Below, piece by piece: positions 26,301 to 37,074 of a stretch of DNA of 64,000 bases. A program made the position numbers and the translations under genes. This stretch comes from Utricularia gibba (taxonomy: Eukaryota > Streptophyta > Magnoliopsida > Lamiales > Lentibulariaceae). The notes beneath the pieces are model-generated. The model worked only from the letters and a program-made list of their open reading frames with translations. It made no database searches and had not been told where the DNA came from. The stretch lies in contig NEEC01000008.1 of the NCBI GenBank assembly GCA_002189035.1, forward strand, positions 3,286,001-3,350,000, written 5' to 3'. Within the stretch, counting starts at the first letter, position 1. Each line of letters opens with the position of its first letter.

Positions 26301-28706
26301 ATTTTTCAGGCCTTTCTTTTTTCCTGAACTATGTGTTTTTGTTTTTTGCGCTTTTATGATATTCCCTTTGAGCTTCTCATGTGCAAATCTTTGACCGTGA
26401 AATGGTATTATAAACTGGCCTTGTTATATTGCTTCTCCTTGTCTTGAGTGATGTACTGTTTTCAATTAGTTCATAAGACACAAATCATGTATCTGAATGA
26501 CAAACTAGCTTGTTGCGTGACTTTCAACCTTCATGTGCCTTACCCAAATCTATTTCCTGTAATGGTTCATTAGGAAAATTGTGCATAGATTTTTACGTGC
26601 TGGGCGTTTTCCAGGTTATAGGTCTTGTGTGTTAAGTGCAATGCTTGCATAGTCTTGTTTATTGTACTTCTTAATACATCTAGTCTTTAGTTACATTTAG
26701 GTTCACCTCTTTAATAACATCTCTTCCTTCTCTTCTTTACAGACAGTGGATCAATTCTTTGCTCTTAATGTTCCAGTTAGGCCCGGGGAGCTAAGTAGTC
26801 TGTTTAATGGCATCGATAATGCATTCAAAGTATATGTAAAGAATGTTGTTAGCAGCCTGGGTACTCTTTTCATTACCTACATAAATTTATCATCTTGCTT
26901 TATTCATATATATCATCAAGGGATTGTGAATCACTCGAGGAGGATTATCCATTTAGCATCGTGTAACTGGATTGTTTCCTTTAGGACAGTTGGTTTGGTT
27001 TTTTTGGTAATCAAGTTTTTTGCTCTGCAGCTGACAAGCAGGATTTAGTCCCCCCAGTCCCCACCCTGACTAGATACAGGAAAGAAAGTTCAATCAAAGC
27101 CTTTGTGAAGAAGGAATTAGTTGATGCTAAACTGTCCGAGGTTAAGAAGTCAAGGGATATCAATGTTGTGACCACCCCAACCCTCTGCGTTCAACTAAAT
27201 TCTCTTTATGTGAGTTAAGACTGTTGTTGTGCCATGCTTTCTTTCAACTTTTTGCCAAAAGTACTGCCCATTTTGCTGTGCCTTGTTGTTTTACCTCATT
27301 GCCCTTGTTTATGGTCTTATAATCGATAGTATTCATTGATTTGAATTGACTTTAAAACAGTATGCAATTAGCCACCTGAAGAATTTAGAAGATAGCATTT
27401 GGGAGCGTTGGTCTACAATGCGTGGTTTATCGGGTGGTACGTGATGATTTTTTAAAAATATTAACTCATAGTTCACCTGTCTTCAGGCTAGTTCTTTATT
27501 TATTATTTTTCATTATGTATTATCATTTCCTAGTTCACTTTCAATCTAGTGAACAGATGAAGTCACTTATATTTAAAATTGAGTTTCTATACTTTCTTTT
27601 CTGCAGATAGAAATATGGAGGATAAATCTAGGAAGTCTACTCACAAGGACAGTTTTGATGGGAGTAGAAAAGAAATTAATGCAGCTATTGATCGATTCTG
27701 TGAATTTGCTGGTATGTCTTGTTGAAAATTTTGTCTTCACTTTTTTTATCAGAACGTTAACTCTTATATATTCATAGGAATTAAAACAATTTTTTGGGAT
27801 TTAAGAGAGGCATTCATTGATGGCCTTTACAAGCCCACTGCTGCCAGTTCTAGGTTGGAGTCCATCATTGAGCCGCTTGATTTGGTATGTAATGATCCAT
27901 TGGTGATTTCATAACTCTTATGTTTCTGAAAGTTTAGTTGGCCGATCTCTATGAACTTTATTTCATGATAGAACTTCACATGGGAGTATACGCAAATCCA
28001 ATTAATATGAAATGATTTACCTGTTCTCTCGATGTATGTAGGCGCTCAATCAGTTATGTGATTACATATTGGAGCCTCTTCGTGACCGTGTCGTAACAGG
28101 GCTCCTTCAAGCATCCCTGGTTTCCTTCCTAGCACATATTCTCTCTTTTTTTTTTTTTCATTTGGCACACAGCCTCTTTAATAATGTTGCTTCTTTGTCA
28201 TTTAGGATGGCCTAATGCGTGTCATATTAGACGGCGGCCCATCCCGACAGTTCACCCTGGGGGATGCTAAATTGCTGGAAGAAGACTTGGAAGTCTTAAA
28301 GGTACGCCATGGGAGCCAATGCTCTTCCTTTTGTCAGCCTACTTCATTGTCAAAACATGCCTGGTTTTGCAGGAATTCTTCATCTCTGGAGGAGACGGGC
28401 TTCCCCGTGGTGTTGTGGAAAACCATTTGGCACATATGCGACATGTTGTGAAGCTCCACAGCTATGAGGTCAGTGTCCCATTCTCCTCTATAGAGCTTGT
28501 GTTTGTGGATGGATTTCTTGAGCACCTGGTTGCAGACTCGGGACCTGATCGAAGACCTGCGATCCGCAAGCGAGATGGAGTTGCAAGGAGGGAGAAGCAG
28601 ACTCGGAGCCGACGCGAAGACCCTCATCCGGATCCTCTGCCACCGTAGTGACCCGGACGCTTCCCAGTTCCTCAAGAAGCAATACAAAATCCCGTCCACA
28701 GCTTGA
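20334..28706 (+). CDS. PATROL1: PATROL1-like Munc13/MUN-domain protein (proton ATPase translocation control)
   Basis: Twenty-six coding exons: 20334-20341, 20454-20629, 20737-20801, 20943-21273, 21510-21576, 21791-21944, 22498-22665, 23323-23433, 23680-23889, 23971-24072, 24344-24574, 24650-24724, 24966-25046, 25291-25476, 25541-25696, 25870-25962, 26208-26279, 26743-26860, 27031-27209, 27361-27436, 27607-27711, 27778-27884, 28042-28119, 28206-28301, 28373-28468 and 28536-28706. They sum to 3312 nt and 1103 aa with no frame break. Landmarks include LQRYRRDRRVLLDFIL, a proline-rich linker, DIEDFDDE, GLIVPSREKKK, ICHWADGY, KPFLDGAEHLTEDAVSVF, RIVEETVDQFFAL, PPVPTLTRY and FFISGGDGLPRGVVEN. The family (DUF810, MUN domain) tethers vesicles; Arabidopsis PATROL1 delivers the plasma-membrane H+-ATPase for stomatal opening. 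The first coding exon carries only 8 nt. A transposon-like inverted repeat lies in intron 7. Confidence 0.96.
22791..23164. repeat. MITE-like inverted-repeat element inside PATROL1 intron 7
   Basis: A ~375-bp AT-rich stretch is bounded by imperfect terminal inverted repeats: TGTTTGGTAGGACAG at 22791 and, on the other strand, CATGTTTGGTAGAACATG at the right end. It has no coding capacity. The intron it lies in is unusually long for this gene. No target-site duplication could be fixed by eye, so the exact ends and the superfamily (hAT-like?) are uncertain. Confidence 0.4.
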
Positions 28707-29439
28707 GTGTCCATCGCAGCAGGCACCCTATTGTTCTTCTGTGCTCCGCAGAACACGGGAGGAGGATCCCCTCATGTTGCTCATTTCGTTCCTTATTTAT
28801 GGGTTCTTTTTTTTTTTTTTTTAGTTTATGGAAAAATTACATTGATATTTTTCATTAAAATTTTAATTCAAATGTGTAATTTTTCAATTCAATTTTAATT
28901 CTGATTTATATGTTTTATATTTGTTATATCAATTCTTAGTTGGGAAAATCACTCCAGAATTCTCATTATACTTCCAAATTATTTTTTACTAATTTACCCT
29001 TTTAGTAGTATAACATACGACTGCTGATCCTGAGGAGGGCACTGAGGCGAGCTCTAGATAGGGTGATCGGCGACAGCGGAAACCCTAGTACCCGGGGGCG
29101 AAGACTTACACGGCTACTCTTGTTCTCGATTTCTTTTACCATTTGATATCGGTTTCTCTGCAAACTTCGTGCTCAATTTGTACGCCTCTTGAACGGATTT
29201 TCATGGAAGCTTTCTCGAGGCCGCTTATGAATTTTTCAGGTTTGGTCTGGGTTTTACTGCATTACGAAGTTTGTTGATGTGCGTAGTTTTTCTTGACCCA
29301 CTTCGTGAAGTATTGAGCTGTGTATAGGTCCTTGTCGCATGGTTGCTGATTCCGAGTGTCTCAGTAAGCAACGCTGTCTCCATTACCATGCGAAGTGCCA
29401 ATCCATTAGGTTTCTCGCTCAAGCTTCCGTAGATTCAAG
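28707..29439 (+). other. Intergenic: PATROL1 3' UTR, SECE2 promoter and leader
   Basis: PATROL1 3' flank runs to about 29000 and includes a T18 run near 28808. It is followed by the SECE2 promoter and 5' leader. A telo-box (AAACCCTA at 29080-29087) sits near the likely transcription start. No other gene was seen. Confidence 0.5.
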
Positions 29440-30313
29440 ATGGGTGAGTTGTTGGTTTTTGTACCAGATATATTTTTGATTCTTCTAATGGGTTTCTGCC
29501 TGCTAGGTTTGCAGATTGGGACTCTCCAGAACCTATCTTTCGCTTCTCGACGATCGAGCACGAGCAAGGTCTTGTTTGCTGGGAGAAGCCCTCATCTAAA
29601 TTATAATGACGATCCTGGTTGGGTGAATCTTGCAAGAGATTTCTCTTGGTAAGAAATTTTAAGGCGATTCATTATACAGTTGGGCAAACTTTGTTCATAG
29701 GATGTGACTAGAACATGATGTTATGTAGGAATCCTCGAAGTTTAGTTCAGTTTCTGATCGAACAACCAGGCCAGCTAAAGTACATTGAGTGGCCTAGTCT
29801 TCTTAGCACGGTTAGTATATCTTGATTTATAGTACTTCGCAGCATCCTTTCCCATGTTTCTACTTCTCTGGAGTTACACATTGAGAATTAGTTCATACAC
29901 AATGTACATTTTCCGAAAATCACAGAGGAATAGGTGATGCTTGTTCAGTTCTCTGGTTCTCCTTGGTAGGATTTCTAGGTCATCTAAGTTTTGCTTTTCT
30001 GTACTTGTGGTGCTTTGAGTAAATTTCTAATGTATTTGATGATGCTTATAAAAAAAATTCACAGCTACAAAATGTAGACACGACTTATGGAATTGAACTC
30101 ATCAATAATCCATTTCAAGTGATTGAGAATGGGGATGTTGTCTGGTTTAACTGTCCTTTGATTCCACTGCATAACTTATTTTTTCTGTCTTTCCATCAGG
30201 TGAAAACTGCAGCCTTAACCCTCGTGCTGGTTGCCTTATTCATTGTTGCACTTGCATCTGTGGATTCCGCATTGTCCTATCTCCTGGCTTTGTTTCTTAG
30301 AAGAAAGGCATGA
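29440..30313 (+). CDS. SECE2: SecE-type preprotein translocase subunit, SECE2-like (chloroplast)
   Basis: The model has exons 29440-29443, 29507-29648, 29729-29810 and 30200-30313, giving 113 aa. The N-terminal half, with Ser/Arg-rich SFASRRSSTSK, looks like a plastid targeting region. The C-terminus has the SecE signature, with KYIEWPSLLSTVK leading into a single membrane span of about 20 hydrophobic residues and a basic end LFLRRKA. SecE stabilises SecY in the Sec translocon. Plant SECE2 works with SCY2/SECA2, placed in the inner envelope (family knowledge). The choice of SECE2 over thylakoid SECE1 rests on short length and tail. The first intron (29444-29506, 63 nt) is in frame without a stop, so an unspliced mRNA would encode a longer protein with a hydrophobic N-terminus. 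Confidence 0.78.
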
Positions 30314-30489
30314 GTTCCCCAGCAAGAACGAGATGCTCTCCTATTTGATCTGAGTTGCACTTCATGGCATTCCTTCCCTAGATCCTCATTGCACATCACA
30401 GCATGTCGAGGTACCCAATATCGAGCTTATCATGTTGCATGAGATTAAATCACATACCAAGCTATGTCTAAATATACATGATAGGTGCA

Positions 30490-31405
30490 TTACAGAGTTC
30501 CTTCAATTGGTTCAGTCATGGTAGGACCATTGACAACCGTGAGAAGCGCCAAGGACTTTCTCTTCCCCTTCTCACTGCCGTTATGCACAACCTCAAAGAG
30601 CCCATCTAGCGCCCTCCCTTCCACTCCATCCCTAACCTCCTTCGCAGCCTCTTCTCCGCCAAATCGAGCCAGGTTCAGCAATGCAGAAACGGAGTTTTCC
30701 TTAGTTCTGTAGGTCGAGATTGAGGAATTATCCAGGAAACCGATCAGCATTTCGACTGCCCGAGCTGTCTTGAACATTTCCCAGCTTTCTTGCCACGCAG
30801 CAAGCTGGGCTATAACCGCCGTCGCATCCTCTATCAATCCGGTGCTGTGATTCTTCTTCACGAGGTTAACCAGAATTTGCACTGATCCGAGCTCCAACAA
30901 CTGAGCTCGGTTCAATGGGCGCTAACCCGAAAAGCGCGCTCAGGGCGTCTTTAATGGATCTGGAGTGTGATCTCTGGTTCTTAACAATCTCCAGGAGGCC
31001 GAATACGATGTCCCTCTTGTCGCCGATGATGGGGCGTAATGATTCCGAGCTCAGAAGACTGAAAATGGCGGCGGCGGCGCACTGCTCCGCCGTCGGTGAT
31101 GCGGGGTTGCGGAGAGCGTGGGAGATGGCGTCGAGGACGCCATGCGTCGACATGATGTGGTCCTTGGACGTAATTGAGATGTTTACGAGAGTGGCGGCGG
31201 CGTTTTCTTGGACGACAGTGACCGGAGAGTAGAGCGCTTCGGCGATCAACGGAACAGCGTGGGCTTCGGCAATCAATCGCCGGGAGTCCGCATCGTTCTT
31301 AGAGAGAATCCGTAGCTCGCAAAGCGCGTCCGTACGCTTCTGTTCGGAGACGGAGCTGAGTTTCCGGACTAAAGCTTCCACTGATCCCCTTTTCTCCTCG
31401 TCCAT
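30490..31405 (-). CDS. Armadillo-repeat protein without U-box (frameshifted near 30918)
   Basis: An intronless leftward gene in two overlapping frames. 30866-31405 encodes MDEEKRGSVEALVRKLSS to LFGLAPIEP, and 30490-30915 continues as PLNRAQLLELGSVQILVNL to GPTMTEPIEGTL. The joined protein is about 305 aa of ARM repeats related to plant U-box/ARM proteins (PUB45-type), but no U-box precedes them. Relatives read LFxLAxxPLNR across the junction, so the C3 run (plus strand GGG 30917-30919) seems to carry one extra base, or a few bases are missing. ARM proteins are protein-binding scaffolds; the specific role here is unknown. The 3' end faces SECE2 with only 176 bp between stop codons. Confidence 0.82.
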
Positions 31406-31902
31406 CGCCGATCAAGTTTCAGATATCATAAAAAGCAAAGCTTCAAAGCTTAGAAGTCAAACAATCAAAACGAAAACGCCGACGGAACACTAAGCTTATC
31501 GTGCAAAACATGGAATATCCCCCATTTTTTATATGCTTTATTTTTTAATTTTTTGAGTTAAAAATTAAAATTAATTATAAATTGTTTCTTTTTTCTAAAT
31601 TGATTTTTCGTCAACTATATTTATATTCATGATTGAGATTGTCGTTTTTATGTGTAATTCCTTTTTTCACCCCTCCTAAACAACATAATTGGGTTCCATG
31701 TACATCTTGGGGGATGTTTGTGTAAAATGCAAATCATTTGGGGGTAGTGGTTAATCTTGAAGAATTCAAGGACCAAAGAGTAAATACAATAAATCTATAA
31801 TCACACAGCAAAATAAAGAAAACCCTAGCCCTTGCCGCTTCCGTTGTCCAGCTGCTCTTTCCCCTCAGGCGCTTCCCCTTCTTTTGGCGTAAGTTGTTTT
31901 CC
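31406..31902. promoter_or_regulatory. Divergent promoter region of ARM gene and eEF1B, with telo-box
   Basis: 497 bp separate the two divergent starts. A telo-box, AAACCCTAGCCC beginning at 31820, lies 83 bp upstream of the eEF1B ATG. Telo-boxes are established elements of plant translation-factor and ribosomal protein promoters. The rest is AT-rich and holds nothing recognisable. Confidence 0.6.
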
Positions 31903-33463
31903 ATGGCCGTCGCTTTTCACGAACTCAGCTCCGCAGCGGGCCTTAAGAAGCTTGATGAGTATCTGTTGACGCGCAGTTACATCACTGGGTGAGATTGTTG
32001 TCTTAGTAGAGTAAGACTGATGTATTTGGTATCGGAGTATGTTTTAACCAATGGTGGCGGACTTCGGTAGGGAATTTCGGCACATGAAAGAAATTTAAAT
32101 CTTGGTTTCGGAAACTTGCCAGAAGTGTATATGCATTTTAATGGATCTCGTGGGTTTATTGGGTGTCTTTGTGTGGGCATAAAATTTGGTGCATACAGAA
32201 TGTTTTTTTTTTTATTTGTGTCTGAAAATGGGGCGTTAATTGTTTTGCGTTTTCAGGTATGAAGCTTCAAAGGATGATCTCATCGTCCATGGTGCACTCG
32301 CAAAACCTCCATCTTCTGAGCTTGTGAATGTGTCACGGTGGTATAACCACATTGAAGCGCTTCTGAGGATCTCGTATGTTTTGGCATCTTGTAATGTTGA
32401 ATCCACTCTATGTTGTCTGGATGCTGATTTTCTTTGATATTTTGGTGTGTCGCTGCAGTGGCGTTTCTGGTGAAGGAAGTGGTGTAATCATTGGAGTAGC
32501 CCCAGTTGCCACCCCTCCCATTGCTGACACTAAGGCAAGATTGGGGTGTAAAAATTATTCACTTTTATTTCTTATGATGTGATATTTAGACAAATTTAGC
32601 CCCCTGAACAACTCTCCAAAATTTATTTGGTTGTGGTTGTATTGTCACGCTGTTCTCGTTTGAATTTTTGAACTTTATGGATCATATGCACGTGCCTAAT
32701 TTATATGGCAAATGTGCGTTTTAGGCCTCCGGTGCAGATGATGATGATGATGACGATGATGTGGATTTGTTTGGTGAGGAGACTGAGGAAGAGAAAAAGG
32801 CTGCTGAAGAACGTGCTGCTGCTGTAAAGGCTTCTGCAAAGAAGAAGGAATGTGAGTTTCACTTAAATGTTTGCAGACGATAAGACCTAAATATGGCCTA
32901 AAATTTCCCTCACATCGAACTTGTGTTGGTGATTTTGTTTCCTTTGCATATCAGCTGGAAAATCATCTGTCCTTATGGATGTCAAACCTTGGGATGATGA
33001 AACTGACATGAAAAAGCTCGAGGAAGCAGTCCGAAGTGTGCAGATGGAAGGCCTCCATTGGGGAGCATGTAAGCTTGCCCTCCCCTTATCAGCACCACAC
33101 TTTATTCATCTAATCGTCATGCAATTCCATGCACTTTATGAGCATGCTGAAAGTGCAATAATCATTTGTTTCAGTTTTTTCATGATAAGCTCTGTTTGGT
33201 GTTTGTCTCTTCAGCAAAACTGGTCCCAGTTGGGTATGGCATCAAGAAGCTTCAGATTATGATCACCATCGTGGACGATCTGGTCTCTGTTGACACCCTC
33301 ATTGAGGAGCACCTCACCGTTGAACCCATCAATGAGTATGTCCAGAGCGTTGACATCGTCGCATTCAACAAAATATGTGAGTTTTGGACACCGATTCTGA
33401 GCACCAATCATGAATCATATGCTTTTCACACATCGGGTAATGGAGGGTGTTTTTTCTGCAGAA
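31903..33463 (+). CDS. Translation elongation factor eEF1B, beta/delta subunit (GTP exchange factor for eEF1A)
   Basis: The exons are 31903-31988, 32257-32373, 32459-32534, 32725-32851, 32955-33068, 33215-33376 and 33462-33463, giving 227 aa. The N-terminal helical domain ([33 protein letters not shown]) is followed by an acidic linker with a run of eight Asp, the CAGC-type [19 protein letters not shown] segment and the C-terminal GEF domain ([53 protein letters not shown]). The GEF domain reloads eEF1A with GTP in the cytosol. Two splicing oddities stand out: intron 3 has a GC donor (AAG|GCAAGA at 32535), and the last intron interrupts the stop codon, leaving two coding bases in the last exon. 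A telo-box lies upstream. Confidence 0.95.
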
Positions 33464-33963
33464 TCCCCCAGGATGCGCGTCGTTGGGAAGAAGGGAATAT
33501 TGCAGCATTGTTCTTATGTTTTGGTTTGTGTTTGGAGTTCATGCTTTGGAATAGCAACCCCATTTTCTGCTATGGGCTGGATGTGAGCCTTTTTTCTTCA
33601 TGAGACTTGAAATAACCCAATAGAAGTTCAATTTATGAACTCCAGGTTTCATCCAGTTACAACATATACATGCTGCAAAAGCACTTGCAACACGATCCCC
33701 TTGAGCATTTTCCAAGACAGTCATTTTGTTACTTGAAAAGCTTCAGCAAGCATCAAGCTTCAGTTGATATCAACTTGAGTGAATGGGAATGTTGAGATGT
33801 TGATCTTGAGCAGTATGTTGATGGGCAAGCAGAAAATCCAACACTGGGTTAACAGAGAGTTCATCACAGGGGAAAAGAAATCAACTGAAAGAGAGACAGG
33901 TAGGGTTGCTCTAGAAGACGCTTTAATCCTAGATGAGGCAGGTACCTGAAGACGGAGTCACAA
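33464..33963. other. Convergent 3' ends of eEF1B and NF-YC
   Basis: This 500-bp stretch holds the 3' UTRs of the rightward eEF1B and leftward NF-YC genes. The transcripts could overlap. No ORF of interest was seen. Confidence 0.5.
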
Positions 33964-34611
33964 TTATCCTTCGAGTTTGCCTCCGGTACTGGCAGGATCA
34001 CCGCCGCCTGCGTAGGAATCATCCGCTGGTGCTGTCTGCCACACAGTTTGCCACGGCTGTGGCGGCACCGGAGCTCCGGCCTGAGCATAAACAGTTGGAT
34101 CGAACGCAGGCTGCCCCATCGCTGGCTGCCCCATAGGAGGATAATAGTAAGGAATACCAGTAACCCCAGCCGAATCGCCTTGCGGAGACAGAATGCCGCC
34201 TACATCGTCGTTGATCTCATCTCGCGGTACAAGATCGACGAGAAAATCAAATATATCCGTGCGAGTAATCGCCGCGACGATGTCACTTTTCTGGAGCGTC
34301 CGCCGCTTTTTCTCCTCCGCATGGAGCCAGGAGCGAATGGTGAGTTCCAGAATAAACAACTCACAGGCTTTCTCGAAGAGAATCGGCGCCTCCGCGGATA
34401 TCATACGCACATCTTCATCTGCTTTCATGATTTTCTTAATCCGAGCCAATGGCAGCTGATGATTCTTGAAATCGTTCACCTTCTCGATCTCCTGTCGCTG
34501 GTACGCCCAGAATACCTGGAGCTGTTGCTGCTGCTGCTGCTGGAGAAGATGTTGGTACGGCGGCGGATACGCCGCGGCGGCAGCGCTTTGCGGCTGGGGA
34601 TTGTTTTCCAT
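33964..34611 (-). CDS. NF-YC: Nuclear transcription factor Y subunit C (NF-YC3/9-like)
   Basis: An intronless CDS of 215 aa beginning [19 protein letters not shown]. It has an N-terminal Gln-rich tract (seven consecutive Q) and a histone-fold domain at about residues 53-135: [45 protein letters not shown] and [14 protein letters not shown] Pro/Gln-rich tail with a short [10 protein letters not shown] repeat follows. NF-YC pairs with NF-YB through this fold, then binds NF-YA or CONSTANS-type CCT proteins on CCAAT-box DNA, in flowering and light signalling. The start was chosen to match family length. The frame is open a further 53 codons upstream, but that segment does not look like NF-YC, and a 5' UTR acceptor (CACTAG near 34678) lies inside it. 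Confidence 0.94.
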   Translation of the reverse strand: MENNPQPQSAAAAAYPPPYQHLLQQQQQQQLQVFWAYQRQEIEKVNDFKNHQLPLARIKKIMKADEDVRMISAEAPILFEKACELFILELTIRSWLHAEEKKRRTLQKSDIVAAITRTDIFDFLVDLVPRDEINDDVGGILSPQGDSAGVTGIPYYYPPMGQPAMGQPAFDPTVYAQAGAPVPPQPWQTVWQTAPADDSYAGGGDPASTGGKLEG

Positions 34612-35590
34612 GCTGGCGAACAAACAACTCGCCGGGAAAACCGTACTATGATGGAGCGAGCATTGATAATACCAAGCTAGTGTACAACTTAGCATGCGTA
34701 GCGTACCAGTCCTCGATGCAAGTGGAAGTGGAGATGGAAAAAATCCCCGAATTGATCTTATCCAGGCCACTTCAATTTTTTATTTTTAAAAACAAATCTA
34801 AATGTTCGTGGGCCATAGCTCGTGGGACCCAGCACTTGCCCAATCCCATTTTCCTGGTCCAAATGTCGGCCCAGATATTAAATTCACACGGGCCCAACTC
34901 GCCTAACGGCTACATACATACCTACACTCGCATGCTTCCTGCGTACATCCCACGCGCCCCTGGGGATCGACGACGACGTTCCAACAAGCACGCCCCCGGA
35001 GTCTCCAGCATCATTCGCAGGCCTCTGCGCATTTCGCCGCATCTGAGACGGTCTGCGACTCGTCGGCCGGGTTTCCGACGTACGTGCGGGATCGATTGGA
35101 CCTGTGGAAACGATCTTCCCACTGTATGAAGCGTGGCCGCTCCCGGAGCAGGCAAGACCGTGAGAACGGCCCCGAATTGTCAACGCGCTGGACAAATGCC
35201 CGGTTAGGCTTACCGCGACCCAGTCCGAAAATTCGCCGCGGCTCGATCAGTCCCCGGTCTGCCCTTCCCCGAACGGAACCCCAATCAAAAAAAAAAAACC
35301 CGTGTCTCCTACTTTTTTTATCATTTTTTAAAATAAATTATTTATATATATTATTAATTTTAAATAAAATTTTCATTATCCAATTATATCAATTAATTAT
35401 CAAATATATTAATTTTTCATCATTGTTAATTCATAAATTATATTATTTTTTTGTCTCGTAATCTTTCTTGAAATTACGTATTGTTAGTATTTAGTGGCGG
35501 GGACATAAACGGAAATTCACCCACAATCACATTACACGATGGAAAGCAAACGGGCCTTTTTGCCAGCAAAAACGAGCACATCAAGGAACT
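34612..35590. other. Intergenic between NF-YC promoter and SWEET 3' end, with a GC-rich island
   Basis: The NF-YC promoter side contains GGCCCA and GGGCCCA elements near 34868-34897. A GC- and CpG-rich block at about 34880-35280 is open in several frames but has no recognised product. It is followed abruptly by very AT-rich DNA from 35285 to 35470. Confidence 0.45.
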
Positions 35591-36970
35591 TCAGGCAGCA
35601 GGTTGAGGAGCTTCGAGGAGAACACGAAGGTTTATGTCGCCGTCAGCGGGTTTCTCCGTGACGACTTCCGGGACAGGAGTCGGAGTCGGCTTTGCCATTT
35701 CGACATCGATCGAGCAGTTGTCGACGATGATGGGAAGCTGCGCCACTGGAATGATCTCCACGGCTATGGCGTGGCTGCCCCCATCTTCAGAACATCGAGT
35801 ATCTGCTCAGGCAATTCAGGCATCTTTTGCTCCTCAAACGCCTGGTTCTCGACATCTGAAGCCTTCCCTTGTTCCACAACTTTCTTGCCCTTTCTGTACA
35901 TGAAGTACAGCACCATTTGCACAACTCCAAACCCGAATCCCAAAACATTAGGAATCTGCATCAAACATTATCATCTTCACAGTTTCAGAATGCACTTCTG
36001 AGTCGTGGTTCAAAAGTTCAAAGACTTACAGCAATGTTGTAGTCCTTGAGCAGTAGGCCGTAGAAGAACCACATGACAGCGCCGAGTGTGAGGAACAGCG
36101 ACGGCAGAAACGGCATGTACTCCACGCTCTTGGTTCGTATAACCTTTCCCTGAGGATGACAAGCACTCATCGTCTCCGGGGTGCAAAAAAAGATAACTTT
36201 TTTCAAAATTTTCAGTGAGACCGAAGCACTTACGACGACGCATAGCGGCGCAACGAAGACTGTCAAGGAGAAGACGAGGCAAATCCATCCCACGACTTTT
36301 GCTCGGTGGGAGGTTTTCACCCAGAAATGGGTGAGCAAGACAATGATCGCAAGGCCGACCACGTTCAGCATGAGTAGCAACTTGGCTGTTCTCAGCTGTT
36401 CATTATATCATGAATCAGAGCAGCTTACTTCCTCAACGTGTGTAACAGAAAGTGAAAATGGGCGTACTCGATCGGCTTTGGGAGCGAAGAAGATGAAGAA
36501 TCCGAGGTACAGCGACATGATGAAGCAACCGAACGAGTTGATGGTGATGAGGAGTGTCGTATCCGTTTTCAGAAAGGCGTAGTGGATCCACATCATGGCG
36601 CTGAACAGCCCCACAATGTAGGGCACGCATTGGAACCCTTGGGATGATTTTCTCTTGTAGATGGTGTAGAATGTCGGGCTGCACAAACCATGGCGCAGAT
36701 GAACCACATAAAAGAGTTAATTCAGGTTAAAAAACCATGTTGAAACTCGAGATCTAGTGGAGAGTTGAGTAAATCAGACTCCAACTCAACAATAAAAGGT
36801 GATTAGAACTCACATTGGAGCGAGGAAAACCATGAAGGAGATGACATTCCCTGCACAGATCCAACAGCAGACAACTTCTCTTAGTCTCATGCATAACATG
36901 ACAACCTAAGAAAGATGGCGATGAAGTAGTTAGTACCTAGAAGGCCAAACACAAAAGCCAACTGATTCAT
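35591..36970 (-). CDS. SWEET: SWEET sugar transporter, clade III-like (C-terminal frameshift)
   Basis: The six exons are 36937-36970, 36814-36850, 36468-36678, 36234-36395, 36030-36149 and 35591-35955. The seven-helix, two-MtN3-repeat fold is clear: [106 protein letters not shown] and IPNVLGFGFGVVQMVLYF. SWEETs are plasma-membrane (or tonoplast) uniporters for sucrose or hexoses. Read literally, the frame stops at 35764 after MGAATP (251 aa). At the G5 run (plus C5, 35778-35782) a sixth G would continue through 57 more residues rich in Pro/Val to a stop at 35591, about 309 aa, the usual clade III length. A TATA box lies about 95 bp upstream of the ATG. Confidence 0.92.
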
Positions 36971-37064
36971 GGCCTCAGGGGGAAGGCAAACTAGGGAGGT
37001 ATCTATCTGCACGCCACCAGAACGAGAGACTGTGAGATGGGCATGTGGTGACACATAGCTCTAG

Positions 37065-37074
37065 CTATATATAG
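37065..37074 (-). promoter_or_regulatory. TATA box of the SWEET gene
   Basis: On the minus strand this reads CTATATATAG, 95 bp before the SWEET start codon. That leaves room for a ~60-nt leader if transcription starts ~30 bp downstream. Confidence 0.6.

Noticed and set aside
28334-28756. 140-codon minus-strand ORF at the PATROL1 3' end
   Set aside because: It lies antisense to well-supported PATROL1 exons 25-26 and has no domain features.
36181-36582. 133-codon plus-strand ORF opposite the SWEET gene
   Set aside because: It is the antisense shadow of SWEET exons 3-4 and an intron; it has no family resemblance.
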